Shown here: in pieces, positions 16,678 through 26,527 of the stretch
Numbering within the stretch: the stretch's first letter is position 1
How the letters are laid out: every line of letters begins with the position of its first letter
Assembly (NCBI RefSeq): GCF_024220585.1
Contig: NZ_JAMXKF010000003.1
Span: 372,001 to 436,000, forward strand
DNA from: Dyadobacter diqingensis
GTDB lineage: Bacteria; Bacteroidota; Bacteroidia; Cytophagales; Spirosomataceae
Direction of reading: 5' to 3'
DNA length: 64,000 bases
Translations under genes and position numbers: made by a program
Notes under the pieces: model-generated
Told to the model about the DNA's origin: nothing
The model's input: the letters and a program-made list of their open reading frames with translations, nothing else
Databases searched by the model: none

Positions 16678-19113
16678 CTAAGCGCCCAAAAACTCCAGAT
16701 GTTTCAAAGCCGCCCGCAATTCGGTGTAGGTGACATCGTCGGGTAATGCGGCTTTTGCTTCGTTTAAAGTGACTTGTTTGTTTTCCAGAAAGTAGTCAAT
16801 GACTTTACCGATCTTTTCTTTCGGAAAAATATCAAAGATTTCCAGCTCGCCGGTACCGATGTAATGTGCCAGGTGAGTTTCAATCGTGGAGGCCGCGAAA
16901 CCTCTTTCTTCGGCAATTTCTTCAACATTTTTGCCGGCATGAAACATATCAAAACTGACTTTCTTGGTGTCGGTTTTCTCCTTTTTTAGCGGAATCTCGA
17001 TCACACCCTTATCAATCTGGTTGTCTTCACAATAGGCGATCACCATTTCAACGATTTCCTTTCCAAACTGTTTTACTTTCGCTTTTCCAATCCCTTTGAC
17101 GGTTTCCAGTTCTGCCAAAGTGGTTGGCAACTTGGTTACGAGTTCTTCCATCGCCTTTTGGGGCAGGATCATGTACACGAAAACATCGTTTTCTGTCGCC
17201 AGATTATTCCGCCAGTTTTTAAGTGTATTATAAAGTTCAGCATTCGGGATATTCTTGGAAACGGCAGTCGTTTTGGAAACCGGACTTTTTGTCGCCACTT
17301 TGAAATCTATTTCCGCATCCGCTTTTGACCGCAAATACGTGCTGGTATTAAACAGCTCTTTGGAGGAAAGCATCACGGCTCGTTTGACAAAAACGGCACG
17401 CTGGAAATTTTCCAGAGCCTGGTCTGCCACTTTTTTTACGGCTGCATTGTCGGTCTCGATTTCAAGTGTTTTGCTCTCCGGGTAAATGGACTGCTCGATC
17501 TTTTCAAAGAAATAAACACAGCCTTTTTGCACACGGCCGCTGAGTATTTCATTTTCCTCGGGCAGCCCTGCTTCGGCAAAAAACTGGTTTAGCTGATTTT
17601 TAAACTTGTCTGCAACGTTGAAAATATCCTGATCAGCAGCCGCTTTGATTAATTTTAACGTTGTGCTGAGGGATTTGTTGATCACATTTTCATTTTCTTC
17701 GGCAACCCGGTTTAACCTGAAAAAAGTATTTTTAATTTCGCTGAAATCAAATAATTCAAATAAAAGTGACCGCTGAAAAGTGATTTTTGAATCCGTTAGT
17801 TTATCAGAATCAGGTTCGTTGGCACTGGCTTCTTTCACATAGGCCGCAACGGTGCCGTCGGTTTTTACGCTGCCGGACGAAATCGGCGTGCTTAGCACCA
17901 TGCCTTCAAAACTTTTACAGCGACTCAGCGCGACATACACTTGTCCGTGTGCAAATGAATTATTGGCGTCAATAATGGCTTTCTCGAAGGTTAAGCCCTG
18001 ACTTTTGTGAATGGTGATCGCCCAGGCAAGTTTAAGCGGATATTGCGTAAAACTACCGATCACCTGTTCATCGATTTCCTTTGTCTGCGGATTGAGTTCG
18101 TATTTAATATTTTGCCATTCGGCCGGGTGCACGTCGATCTCAACGTAATCACCTTTGCATTTTACATAAATCGTATCGTCTTCAAACCGGGTTATGGTAC
18201 CGATTTTGCCGTTGTAATAAAGTTTATCACGTGACGAATCATTTTTTACAAACATCACCTGAGCCCCGACTTTTAATGCCAGATCCTGTTCGGTAGGGTA
18301 GGAGTATTCCGGAAAGTTATTCAGGATCTGCGCCTGAAAAGATCTGGTTTTGCCGTTCAGATCATCCAGCTTAATCCTGTTGATCTCCTGCGCGGCGTTA
18401 TTGTGGGTGGTTAATGTGATATAACCTTCGTCGTCGGCGGGTTTGAAATTGGGTATATAACGCTGGTTTAAGGCGTCCAATGTCACTTTATCCAGCTGAT
18501 TTTCCCTTACTTTATTTAATATATCAATGAAAAAGGTATCCGATTGACGGTAAATATGTTTCAGCTCAATCCGGATCGGGTCGGTTAGTTTTAGGGCATT
18601 GCTGCTGAAAAAATATACCGTGTCATAATATGCTTTCAGCATACTCCACTCTTCATCCTTGATCACAGGGGAAAGCTGGTGCAAATCGCCGATCATCAGC
18701 AGCTGTGTACCGCCAAACGGTTTGTTCCGGTCTTTGTAGCGCCTCAAAACTTCATCAATACCGTCCAGCATATCAGCACGGACCATACTGATTTCGTCAA
18801 TGACCAGCAAATCAAGGCTCCTGATCAGGTTTATTTTTTCCTTATTGAAACGGCTGTAACGCTGCTCATTGGCATTACTTTCGGGGATATAAGGTCCGAA
18901 GGGAAGCTGGAAAAATGAGTGGATCGTGACGCCGCCGGCATTGATTGCGGCCACACCCGTGGGAGCCACAATGGCCATTCTTTTGGGAAGGGTCCTTTTG
19001 AGGTTGTGCAAAAAGGTCGTTTTTCCGGTTCCTGCTTTCCCGGTCAAAAAGATATTTTTATTGGTGTTATGAACGAATTGAGCGGCAAGTTCCAGTTGTG
19101 TGTTTTGCTCCAT
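16678..19113 (-). CDS. PIF1/RecD-like superfamily 1 helicase with HRDC and C-terminal helix-turn-helix domains
   Basis: 811 residues from the ATG complementary to 19111-19113; the upstream in-frame ATG would add 17 residues. The Walker A loop FLTGKAGTGKTTF and Walker B VIDEISMVRADMLD near the N-terminus, KVGAQVMFVKND and the late AITIHKSQGLTFEKA motif identify a PIF1/Dda-like SF1B helicase. Residues ~640-710 (LKNWRNNLATENDVFVYMIL onwards) are an HRDC domain. The last ~100 residues, starting at FDMFHAGKNVEEIAEERGF, are a RecQ-type winged/HTH_40 module. The combination suggests DNA or RNA:DNA unwinding during repair or replication. This architecture is known in Bacteroidota, and the substrate is unknown. 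Confidence 0.9.
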   Translation of the reverse strand: MEQNTQLELAAQFVHNTNKNIFLTGKAGTGKTTFLHNLKRTLPKRMAIVAPTGVAAINAGGVTIHSFFQLPFGPYIPESNANEQRYSRFNKEKINLIRSLDLLVIDEISMVRADMLDGIDEVLRRYKDRNKPFGGTQLLMIGDLHQLSPVIKDEEWSMLKAYYDTVYFFSSNALKLTDPIRIELKHIYRQSDTFFIDILNKVRENQLDKVTLDALNQRYIPNFKPADDEGYITLTTHNNAAQEINRIKLDDLNGKTRSFQAQILNNFPEYSYPTEQDLALKVGAQVMFVKNDSSRDKLYYNGKIGTITRFEDDTIYVKCKGDYVEIDVHPAEWQNIKYELNPQTKEIDEQVIGSFTQYPLKLAWAITIHKSQGLTFEKAIIDANNSFAHGQVYVALSRCKSFEGMVLSTPISSGSVKTDGTVAAYVKEASANEPDSDKLTDSKITFQRSLLFELFDFSEIKNTFFRLNRVAEENENVINKSLSTTLKLIKAAADQDIFNVADKFKNQLNQFFAEAGLPEENEILSGRVQKGCVYFFEKIEQSIYPESKTLEIETDNAAVKKVADQALENFQRAVFVKRAVMLSSKELFNTSTYLRSKADAEIDFKVATKSPVSKTTAVSKNIPNAELYNTLKNWRNNLATENDVFVYMILPQKAMEELVTKLPTTLAELETVKGIGKAKVKQFGKEIVEMVIAYCEDNQIDKGVIEIPLKKEKTDTKKVSFDMFHAGKNVEEIAEERGFAASTIETHLAHYIGTGELEIFDIFPKEKIGKVIDYFLENKQVTLNEAKAALPDDVTYTELRAALKHLEFLGA

Positions 19114-19292
19114 GATGATAAATTGATTCCTCCGAAATGATAACCGTTCTGTTTTAAAATACAAAATCAGATAAGTAACTTTCCGTTTATCACTTTCTTA
19201 TTTGCTTTTATTTTTCTTTAAACGTAATTACCCACCAATCATCGAAGCGACCGCTTGTCCGGTGAATGTCACGCTATCACAAATATATCACA

Positions 19293-20693
19293 ATGAAAAA
19301 CACATTACTATTTACATTCCTTTTACTCATATCTTTTTCGGCAAAGGCCCAGGATATCTCGGGTCAGTGGAACGGGATTTTAAAACTTCCCGGAGCACAA
19401 ATCCGGCTGGTGGCCAACCTGGTGAAGACGGATGGCGGGTATAGCGGAACACTGGATAGTCCTGACCAGGGTGCCAAGGGAATTCCTGTGAATGCGGTTG
19501 CCTTTGAAAACAGCAATTTAAAACTGGCCATGGCGAGCTTAAATGCTGAGTACACGGCCGTTTTGGGAGCCGATAATACTTTCAAAGGGACATTCAAACA
19601 AAACGGGATGACGTTCCCGCTGGATTTAAGCAGGAAGGTTATTGAAAAAGTAAGAGTGGTAAGGCCGCAGGAACCTGTGAAACCATATCCTTATTATTCG
19701 GAGGATGTAAAGTTTGATAATACAAAAGATAAAATTTCGCTGGCCGGGACATTGACATTGCCGGCGAAGGAAGGAAATTATCCCGCCGTGATTCTGATTA
19801 CGGGCAGCGGACCGCAGGATCGTGATGAGGCGATCATGGATCATAAGCCATTTCTTGTTTTGGCAGATCATTTAACCCGGAATGGAATAGCGGTTTTGAG
19901 ATATGACGATCGGGGCACGGCTCAATCGACTGGTGATTTTAATGCGGCCACCTCAAAGGAATTAGCCTCGGATGTGGAATCGGCGGTTGCTTACCTGAAA
20001 ACCCGGAAAGAAATTAATGCCAGGAAGATCGGTTTGGTTGGCCACAGTGAGGGCGGATTGATAGCGCCCATGGTTGCAGCGGATTCGAAAGACATCGCTT
20101 TTATCGTTTTGCTTGCTGGTCCTGGTCTTCCGGGTGACGAAATTTTGACCAGACAGAGACGTCTGATTGGAAGAGCCAATGGGATAAGCGATGGCGATTT
20201 GGATAAAACGGAGGAGATGAATAAAGAGATTTACTCGGTATTGAAACAACAATCCAGTCTTACCGAGACGAAAGCGAAGCTGAAAGTAATTTTCGAAGAA
20301 AACCATAATAAAGCGCCGGTAGAGCAGCAGCTGCCCGCTGAACAGCGGGAGGCGGTTATATCACAGATGATCAATTCGGTGGCGACGCCATGGTACCAGT
20401 TTTTTATTACTTATGATCCGACTCTGGCTTTGGAAAAAGTCCAATGCCCTGTGCTGGCTTTAAATGGAGAAAAAGATTTGCAGGTTCCTCCCAAGGAAGA
20501 CCTGGAAGGAATAAAAAGAGCCCTGGAAAAGGGTGGGAATAAAAACGTGACGGTGAAAGAATTGCCAGGGTTAAACCATCTTTTTCAGGAATGCACTACT
20601 GGCTCGCCAGCCGAGTACGGAAAAATTGAACAAACGTTTTCACCAACCGCATTGGTCGAAATTTCAGATTGGGTGAAGAATATCGCAAAGTAG
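19293..20693 (+). CDS. Secreted alpha/beta hydrolase
   Basis: 466 residues from the ATG at 19293; an in-frame ATG upstream adds 9 residues before the signal peptide. The signal is MKNTLLFTFLLLISFSAKAQ. Residues ~20-125 form a beta-rich domain often found before this hydrolase (DISGQWNGILKLPGAQIRLV). The hydrolase domain has ILITGSGPQDRDEA for the oxyanion region, RYDDRGTAQSTGDF, and the nucleophile elbow GHSEGG. The acid is probably in LNGEKDLQVPP and the catalytic His in LPGLNHLFQ. It should act in the periplasm as an esterase or peptidase-like enzyme. The substrate is unknown. It is divergent from the helicase gene. Confidence 0.88.
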   Translation: MKNTLLFTFLLLISFSAKAQDISGQWNGILKLPGAQIRLVANLVKTDGGYSGTLDSPDQGAKGIPVNAVAFENSNLKLAMASLNAEYTAVLGADNTFKGTFKQNGMTFPLDLSRKVIEKVRVVRPQEPVKPYPYYSEDVKFDNTKDKISLAGTLTLPAKEGNYPAVILITGSGPQDRDEAIMDHKPFLVLADHLTRNGIAVLRYDDRGTAQSTGDFNAATSKELASDVESAVAYLKTRKEINARKIGLVGHSEGGLIAPMVAADSKDIAFIVLLAGPGLPGDEILTRQRRLIGRANGISDGDLDKTEEMNKEIYSVLKQQSSLTETKAKLKVIFEENHNKAPVEQQLPAEQREAVISQMINSVATPWYQFFITYDPTLALEKVQCPVLALNGEKDLQVPPKEDLEGIKRALEKGGNKNVTVKELPGLNHLFQECTTGSPAEYGKIEQTFSPTALVEISDWVKNIAK

Positions 20694-20717
20694 CAGATTC
20701 ACAAATATAGCTGCACT

Positions 20718-20759
20718 AAAATCCCGGATTCTCCATACCATAGTGAGATCCGGGATTTT
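20718..20759 (+). terminator. Rho-independent terminator after the hydrolase gene
   Basis: AAAATCCCGGAT (20718-20729) pairs perfectly with ATCCGGGATTTT (20748-20759). It starts 25 bp past the stop and ends in a T-run. Confidence 0.8.
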
Positions 20760-20812
20760 GTGTATTTTAAAGTTGTAAAACACAACACTAATAATTTTTA
20801 AAAAAAACTGCT

Positions 20813-21535
20813 ATGCTTATTCCAACACTGCTCATTTCTGGTGTATTTGGTTTAATTGCGTTTACCGTCACAAAGAAAAATGCGAGGTACCTGCTGTCCG
20901 GTTATAATACCATGTCTGAATCGCAGCGCGCCATGGTGGACATTGACGGTTATTTACACTTTTTTAAGCGGTTTCATCTCATTTTGAGCTCCTCGCTTCT
21001 GCTGCTGGTTTTGCTGACGGGCCTGATCAGTAAAAATTTGGCAGGCATTATCATGGGAACCTATCCTTTGCTGGCCTATGGCTATTTTATAGTCAAGAGC
21101 CGGAAATATTTTTCGAAAGTGAGGAATGAAAAGAAAAGTACGGTCATTGCTCTTGCGATTCTGGGGGCCACTGTACTTTTCGTAGGAGCATTATCTTATG
21201 CAGGATTTAAGAACAGCCAAATCGTATTTGACAAAAACAGCCTCGAAATAACGGGAATGTATGGCAAGAAATTTGAGCGGGCGAAAATCCTGGATGTGAA
21301 ACTGGTGAACAGTTTACCGGAAATAACGATGAAGTCAGATGGGTTTGCCGCAGGTGATTTTAGTAAAGGTTATTTTCGAACGAAGGATCGAAAAACTGTG
21401 CGGCTTTTTGTCAACAAACAGGAAACTCCGATGCTGCTGCTTAATACAACGGAAGGTGAAATATATTTTAGTTCATCAGAAAAGTCTTCGGAAGATCTGT
21501 TGCGGGAGATTCAAAAATGGCGGGGATTACTATAA
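20813..21535 (+). CDS. DUF3784 membrane protein with C-terminal PH-like domain
   Basis: At 240 residues this has four predicted membrane segments (roughly residues 3-18, 54-72, 77-95, 110-128). The N-terminal text KKNARYLLSGYNTMSESQRAMVDIDGYLHFFKRFH is characteristic of DUF3784 (described here by its SGYNTMSESQR core). The region after residue 135 is soluble and beta-rich (FDKNSLEITGMYGKKFERAKI, ending with a short helix), like a small bacterial PH domain. No enzymatic residue is apparent and no function is assigned. It stands alone between two terminators. Confidence 0.8.
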   Translation: MLIPTLLISGVFGLIAFTVTKKNARYLLSGYNTMSESQRAMVDIDGYLHFFKRFHLILSSSLLLLVLLTGLISKNLAGIIMGTYPLLAYGYFIVKSRKYFSKVRNEKKSTVIALAILGATVLFVGALSYAGFKNSQIVFDKNSLEITGMYGKKFERAKILDVKLVNSLPEITMKSDGFAAGDFSKGYFRTKDRKTVRLFVNKQETPMLLLNTTEGEIYFSSSEKSSEDLLREIQKWRGLL

Positions 21536-21640
21536 ATCAATAATCCCGTTCGACTGCGTCATCGTTGTACCGGAGCTTAAATTAAAGTTGATTAAAAACC
21601 GGCCTTATGAAATAAGGGCGACAGAAATCGTAGCGAAAAT

Positions 21641-21676
21641 AAAAATCCCTTTCCAATAATCTGAAAAGGGATTTTT
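21641..21676. terminator. Bidirectional terminator between DUF3784 gene and uxaB
   Basis: AAAAATCCCTTT (21641-21652) pairs with AAAGGGATTTTT (21665-21676) perfectly. The two flanking genes converge on it. Confidence 0.8.
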
Positions 21677-21694
21677 AACTTCATTTGGAGCTGG

Positions 21695-23185
21695 TTAACC
21701 AATAACCGTTTCCTGTTTTGACAACAATTTGATATTTTCTGTAACCGCCTTTTCAAACCCAGGCAGCGTTGCAAGATTAGCGCCCCAAAGCGTTTCGTCC
21801 GCTAATACTTTTTGAACCAGATCTGTTGAAGACTCTGCTTTCTCCCATTTTTCTGCAAAATAGGCAGCGGAGTCGCAGCGAATCGGATACGTTTCACCAT
21901 TGCGCTCGCCAGAATAAATTCCGTCAACCAGTTGAACCGGTTTCATGAACAATAAAAATGCGGCAAATCCTTTGGCAAAGAGCGCCGGAACTTCACTGGT
22001 TTTCTGGTAATGATTCAGCAGCGTCGGGATGTTACGCATTTTCATTTTCGCCGTGTACTGCACCGTGATATCAATCAGTTGGTGGCGGATAAACGGATTT
22101 CTGAAACGGTCAAGCACCTGATTTCCAAATTCCTGCGCGCGCGCCGGGTCTACTTCATAGGGAATTGCCGGAGCTAGTTCGTTTAACATTACCCCAGCGA
22201 TAAAATCAGCCGTTTCAGCATTTTCCATACTCTCACGCACGGTATTCAGTCCGTGTAAAAAGCATAAACCGGAAGCCAGCGTATGCGTGCCGTTCAGCAA
22301 ACGCAGCTTTAACTCGCGAAAAAGATCAATGTTTGGTTCAATGACGACACCTTTATCAGCCTGCGCAAAACTCAACACCGATTTCACATGTGCGTCGCCT
22401 TCAATGGCCCACAGACTGTAAACTTCTGAAACGATTAACAAGTCGTCTTTATAACCTGACTTTTCGGCCAGCTCGGCAACTGTTTCGGCGTCCGGTTTTC
22501 CAGGAACAATACGGTCTACCAGTGAATTGCAGAACTGGTTATACTGTTCGAGCCAACCGATGAAATCATCACCCAGCGCATGTTGTACGGCCTGTTTTAG
22601 TACAATTTCACGCAGTTTCGTTCCGTTGCCAACAATTAATTCAGTAGGTACGATCACCAGACCCGATTCGGCAGAGCCGTCAAAGGCTTTGAAACGTTCG
22701 TATAAAAAGGCTGTCAGTTTTCCAGGGAAAGAAACGGGTGGGGAAGCCTGTAAATCATCTTCCACAAACTGGATTCCTACCTCGGTGGTATTGGAAATAA
22801 CAATCTTCATTTCCGGGTTATGGGCACATTCCAGTATTTCCGACCAGTTGTTGCTGGCTGAAAGTGTTCTGCTGATGGCGCTGTTAATAACCGTTTCGTC
22901 AATTTGTTTTCCATTTTCAATACCACGGATACTGTGTGAGAAAATGTTTTTCTGAATGCCAAAAGCATCAACACCACCCTGTGACGTTGATTTTACAACA
23001 ACAATCCGGCCGTTAAAAATATTTTGCTGATTGGCCTTATTGACAAAAAAATCAGGAAGCCCGCGTAAAAGCACGCCGGTACCAAACTGAATAATTTTTT
23101 CAGGTAAAGCCAGAAGTTTTTTGTGGTCAGGATATAATTCAGGACGTTGTTCGAGTAATTCCGGAGAAAGCTGAGATACAGTCAT
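21695..23185 (-). CDS. uxaB: Tagaturonate reductase (altronate oxidoreductase)
   Basis: I choose the ATG complementary to 23183-23185 (496 residues); the longer in-frame extension of 16 residues is not family-like. It belongs to the polyol-specific long-chain dehydrogenase/reductase family. Text such as EKIIQFGTGVLLRGLPDFFV, AHNPEMKIVISNTTEVGI, VSFPGKLTAFLYERF, CNSLVDRIVPGKP and LRLLNGTHTLASG matches UxaB, with the catalytic Lys/His region in KLRLLNGTHT. It reduces D-tagaturonate to D-altronate using NADH, the step after UxaC on galacturonate. It is 6.9 kb from the rest of the uronate block, on the opposite strand. A UxuB-like activity on fructuronate cannot be excluded. Confidence 0.9.
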   Translation of the reverse strand: MTVSQLSPELLEQRPELYPDHKKLLALPEKIIQFGTGVLLRGLPDFFVNKANQQNIFNGRIVVVKSTSQGGVDAFGIQKNIFSHSIRGIENGKQIDETVINSAISRTLSASNNWSEILECAHNPEMKIVISNTTEVGIQFVEDDLQASPPVSFPGKLTAFLYERFKAFDGSAESGLVIVPTELIVGNGTKLREIVLKQAVQHALGDDFIGWLEQYNQFCNSLVDRIVPGKPDAETVAELAEKSGYKDDLLIVSEVYSLWAIEGDAHVKSVLSFAQADKGVVIEPNIDLFRELKLRLLNGTHTLASGLCFLHGLNTVRESMENAETADFIAGVMLNELAPAIPYEVDPARAQEFGNQVLDRFRNPFIRHQLIDITVQYTAKMKMRNIPTLLNHYQKTSEVPALFAKGFAAFLLFMKPVQLVDGIYSGERNGETYPIRCDSAAYFAEKWEKAESSTDLVQKVLADETLWGANLATLPGFEKAVTENIKLLSKQETVIG

Positions 23186-23241
23186 TTTTGTAAGGTTCTT
23201 GTTTATAATCATGACGCCGTTTCCCGAATCCAACCCCTAAA

Positions 23242-23271
23242 AAAAGAGGCACCGATTAGGATGCCTCTTTT
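23242..23271 (-). terminator. Terminator hairpin after lon
   Basis: AAAAGAGGCA (23242-23251) pairs perfectly with TGCCTCTTTT (23262-23271) 41 bp past the lon stop. On the minus strand it ends in a T-run. A second, smaller dyad lies at 23281-23306. Confidence 0.8.
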
Positions 23272-23311
23272 GATATTGTATTTCCTGATCCTGAAATCAG
23301 GGAAATTATTT

Positions 23312-25834
23312 TTATGCGTTCAATGTAACAAATCCGCTTTCTTCTTTTTCTTTCTTTTCGTCAGGAAAAACGAAGGTGGTAGCATTGTTAACTTTTTCCG
23401 GTAAAAGCGCAATCGCCAGTACTTCATCGACTTTATCCACATAATGGAATTTCAAATCCTGAATGTAGTTGGCTGGTACCTCTTCAACATCTTTGCGGTT
23501 TTTCACACACATGATGATTTCTTTCACACCCGCTCTTCTTGCTGCCAGGATTTTCTCCTTGATACCTCCAACGGGAAGTACTTTTCCACGTAGAGTAATC
23601 TCTCCTGTCATTGCCAAAAACGGACGAATTCGGCGCTGGGTAAAGATTGAAGCCATCGACGTCACCATCGTGATACCGGCAGATGGACCATCCTTTGGAA
23701 CCGCGCCTGCTGGTACGTGTACGTGCAGATCGTAATGGTTGAAAATCCTGTAATCAATATCCAGTTCGTCGGAATGTGCTTTAAGGTATGAAAGTGCCGT
23801 AATGGCCGATTCTTTCATCACATCTCCAAGTTGTCCTGATAAGGTGAGTCCGCCTTTTCCACGGCTCAAACTCGTCTCAATAAACAGAATTTCTCCGCCC
23901 ACCGAAGTCCAGGCCAGGCCTGTAACCACACCGGCAAAGTCATTATCCTGATACAGGTCTTTATCAAAAATCTCTGCGCCCAGGAATTTCTCTACATGCT
24001 CAACTTTTATCGTTTTAGGATATTCCTGATCCATCGCCACCGATTTAGCGATTTTCCGAACCAGTGTTCCTACTTTTTGTTCCAGATTACGCACACCTGA
24101 TTCGCGGGTATATCCTTCGATCACGCGAAGCAACGCTGCGTCATCAATTTTTACATCCGTTGCTTTCAGTCCGTGATCTTTACGCTGTTTAGGCACGAGA
24201 TAACGCTTGGCAATCTGTAACTTTTCTTCAATCGTATAACCCGTCATCTCGATGATCTCCATACGGTCGCGAAGCGCCGGATGAATCGTATCAAGCGCAT
24301 TGGCTGTTGCAACGAACAATACACGCGACAGATCGTATTCCACTTCCAGATAGTTATCTGTGAAAGAAGAATTTTGTTCCGGATCCAGTACTTCCAGCAA
24401 AGCAGAAGCAGGATCGCCGCGGTAGTCGGAGCTTACTTTGTCAATTTCATCTAAAATAAAAACAGGATTGGCAGAACCAGCTTTTTTGATATTCTGGATC
24501 ACTTTTCCCGGCATAGCACCAATGTATGTTTTACGATGTCCGCGTATTTCGGCTTCATCATGCACACCACCAAGGGCCATACGGATATATTCACGGTTCA
24601 ACGCCTTTGCAATGGATTTTCCTAGAGAAGTCTTACCAACACCGGGAGGTCCGTACAGACAAAGGATCGGCGCTTTTAAATTACCTTTCAGTTTCAAAAC
24701 AGCCAGGTATTCAATAATCCGCTCTTTCACTTTTTCCAAACCGAAATGGTCGGAGTCCAGAACTTTCTGAGCTCTTACAAGATCAAAATTGTCTTTGGTA
24801 TATTCACCCCATGGCAGATCAACCAGTGTTTCCAGGTAATTCAGTGTTACCGGATACTCTGGTGCCATCGGATTGATACGCTGCAATTTGGCAAGTTCCT
24901 TATCAAAATGGGCACGCGTAGAGTCAGACCATTTTTTCTGACTTGCTTTGGCACGAATGTCGTCCATATCGCGCTCCGGACTATCAATCCCCAACTCGTC
25001 GTGCAAAACTTTGATTTGCTGACGCAGGTAATAATCACGTTGCTGCTGATCGATATCCGAACTTGCTTTCGACTGGATTTCACGTTTCAATTCAAGCATT
25101 TCAATTTCCCGCATCATGTACTGAAGCAGAAGCGTAGCCTGTTTATGTCCGTTTCTTTCTTCCAGTAATCTCTGCTTGTCGGCAACTTCAACGTTAATAT
25201 TTGAAGAAAGAAAATGGATCAGGAATACAGGACTTTCAATATTGTCCAGCGCAATTCTTGCCTCCTGAGGGATCTCTGGGTTCAAACGCATAATTTTATG
25301 CGCTCCGTCACGGAGTGACTGCAAAAGTGCTTTTGACTCTTTCTTAGTCGGTGCCACGAACGAATCTTCGATGGCCTCTACTTCCGCAGTTAGATAAGGA
25401 TCTTCGCTTAAAATCTTTTTGATTTCAAAACGCTGGCGTCCCTGTACGATGATTGTCACGTTTCCATCAGGAAGCGTTATCATTTTCAGGATATGCGCAA
25501 CCGTCCCGATTTTATGCAGATCGTCGGCAGTAGGATCTTCTTTATTGGGTTTGGCCTGGGTTACAGCGCCTAAAATTCGCATGTTTATATCCGAATTCCG
25601 GTAGATTTTCTTCACCAGCCGTATCGCTTTTTGGCGCACAACGGTGACAGGAATTACCATGCCCGGAAAAAGTACAGTTTGCCTGATTGGCAAAATGGCA
25701 AGTTCATTAGGTACTTCAAAAGGTTCATCGGAGCCCTCAGGACCACCAAGGGGGACAATTTCTAGGCTATCTAAATCCGAATCGGACATAAGTAGCCGAC
25801 TATAGAGGTCAGAAGGTTCAAATTTCATAGGCAT
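23312..25834 (-). CDS. lon: ATP-dependent protease La (Lon)
   Basis: 840 residues, full length; the initiating Met could equally be the one two codons in. The N-terminal substrate-binding domain has LPIRQTVLFPGMVIPV. The AAA+ domain has Walker A CLYGPPGVGKTS and Walker B FILDEIDK, and the family segment GGVHDEAEIRGHRKTYIGAMPG (read as its EAEIRGHRRT-like core). The C-terminal protease domain has the catalytic Ser in PKDGPSAGITM and the catalytic Lys in GGIKEKILAARRAG. Lon degrades misfolded and regulatory proteins in the cytoplasm. A perfect palindrome lies directly upstream of the start. The gene stands alone, followed by a terminator. Confidence 0.97.
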   Translation of the reverse strand: MPMKFEPSDLYSRLLMSDSDLDSLEIVPLGGPEGSDEPFEVPNELAILPIRQTVLFPGMVIPVTVVRQKAIRLVKKIYRNSDINMRILGAVTQAKPNKEDPTADDLHKIGTVAHILKMITLPDGNVTIIVQGRQRFEIKKILSEDPYLTAEVEAIEDSFVAPTKKESKALLQSLRDGAHKIMRLNPEIPQEARIALDNIESPVFLIHFLSSNINVEVADKQRLLEERNGHKQATLLLQYMMREIEMLELKREIQSKASSDIDQQQRDYYLRQQIKVLHDELGIDSPERDMDDIRAKASQKKWSDSTRAHFDKELAKLQRINPMAPEYPVTLNYLETLVDLPWGEYTKDNFDLVRAQKVLDSDHFGLEKVKERIIEYLAVLKLKGNLKAPILCLYGPPGVGKTSLGKSIAKALNREYIRMALGGVHDEAEIRGHRKTYIGAMPGKVIQNIKKAGSANPVFILDEIDKVSSDYRGDPASALLEVLDPEQNSSFTDNYLEVEYDLSRVLFVATANALDTIHPALRDRMEIIEMTGYTIEEKLQIAKRYLVPKQRKDHGLKATDVKIDDAALLRVIEGYTRESGVRNLEQKVGTLVRKIAKSVAMDQEYPKTIKVEHVEKFLGAEIFDKDLYQDNDFAGVVTGLAWTSVGGEILFIETSLSRGKGGLTLSGQLGDVMKESAITALSYLKAHSDELDIDYRIFNHYDLHVHVPAGAVPKDGPSAGITMVTSMASIFTQRRIRPFLAMTGEITLRGKVLPVGGIKEKILAARRAGVKEIIMCVKNRKDVEEVPANYIQDLKFHYVDKVDEVLAIALLPEKVNNATTFVFPDEKKEKEESGFVTLNA

Positions 25835-25851
25835 TCTGTCATAATGACAGA
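25835..25851. promoter_or_regulatory. Perfect 17-bp palindrome directly upstream of the lon start codon
   Basis: TCTGTCAT and ATGACAGA flank a single central A, beginning one base upstream of the lon start codon. A repressor bound here would cover the translation start region and the leader. It does not match the CIRCE or HAIR heat-shock operators. Confidence 0.45.
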
Positions 25852-25959
25852 TAATCTTTTCCCAATTTATAAATAATGACTTTCAAAAGAAAGGGAATAT
25901 ATAAACAAAATTGCCGTGCCAATGGAATTATTGTCAGGCTATTTGTAAATAAATCCTTT

Positions 25960-26451
25960 TTAAAGCGTTTGAACGGTTTGTCCTTTCTTAAACAAAAATG
26001 TTTTAGGCCCCGATGTATATTTGAGATTTGTCATATTGACCTGGTCGTCAAAGATTTCCATCAGGATCGTATTCTTAAGTTTCCAGCCTTCCGGATTATC
26101 GGAAAAAGGAACTTCAAGATATATCCAGGTTGCATCTGCTTCCTCTTCCTTGCCAAGGTAATGAACTTCCGCTTTCTTTTGCGCACTGCTTAACGCAAAA
26201 TGTTTCCGGATGTAACGTTCTACAAACGGATTATTCTGATCATTATTTTTGATCGAGAAAATACGCTTGCTGTTATCCTCCGAAATACCTTTTTCAAGGT
26301 CGTCAGTAAAAATTCGTATGCTTATTTCAAAAGATTTGGCAGGCTTGTTATACTGCATCTGCGTTACGCTGACATGATATTGATGTTTGGGCGCAAATGA
26401 GCTGGACAAGCAAAAGATAATGATCAGGAAGAGGAGATGGTTGATCTTCAA
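25960..26451 (-). CDS. DUF6702 family exported protein
   Basis: At 163 residues it carries a hydrophobic signal sequence (LLFLIIIFCLSSSFA) followed by HQYHVSVTQMQYN, which is the DUF6702 N-terminal pattern: a conserved H-x-x-x-S-x-T-x-x-x-Y-N near the mature start. The rest is a beta-rich periplasmic domain ending in KNTILMEIFDDQVNMTNL. It has no catalytic motif I can name. It is 106 bp downstream of the lon-rseP interval's divergence and shares the strand of rseP, but a terminator separates the two. No function is assigned to the family. Confidence 0.75.
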   Translation of the reverse strand: MKINHLLFLIIIFCLSSSFAPKHQYHVSVTQMQYNKPAKSFEISIRIFTDDLEKGISEDNSKRIFSIKNNDQNNPFVERYIRKHFALSSAQKKAEVHYLGKEEEADATWIYLEVPFSDNPEGWKLKNTILMEIFDDQVNMTNLKYTSGPKTFLFKKGQTVQTL

Positions 26452-26485
26452 TGCAAACCTTTAAGAAGATGTAACAGTATTTTGA

Positions 26486-26518
26486 ATTGACCGGCTTACA
26501 TCATATAAGCCGGTCAAT
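26486..26518. terminator. Terminator hairpin between rseP and the DUF6702 gene
   Basis: ATTGACCGGCTT (26486-26497) pairs perfectly with AAGCCGGTCAAT (26507-26518) across 9 bases. It lies 10 bp past the rseP stop on the minus strand. Confidence 0.75.
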
Positions 26519-26527
26519 GAATATTTT

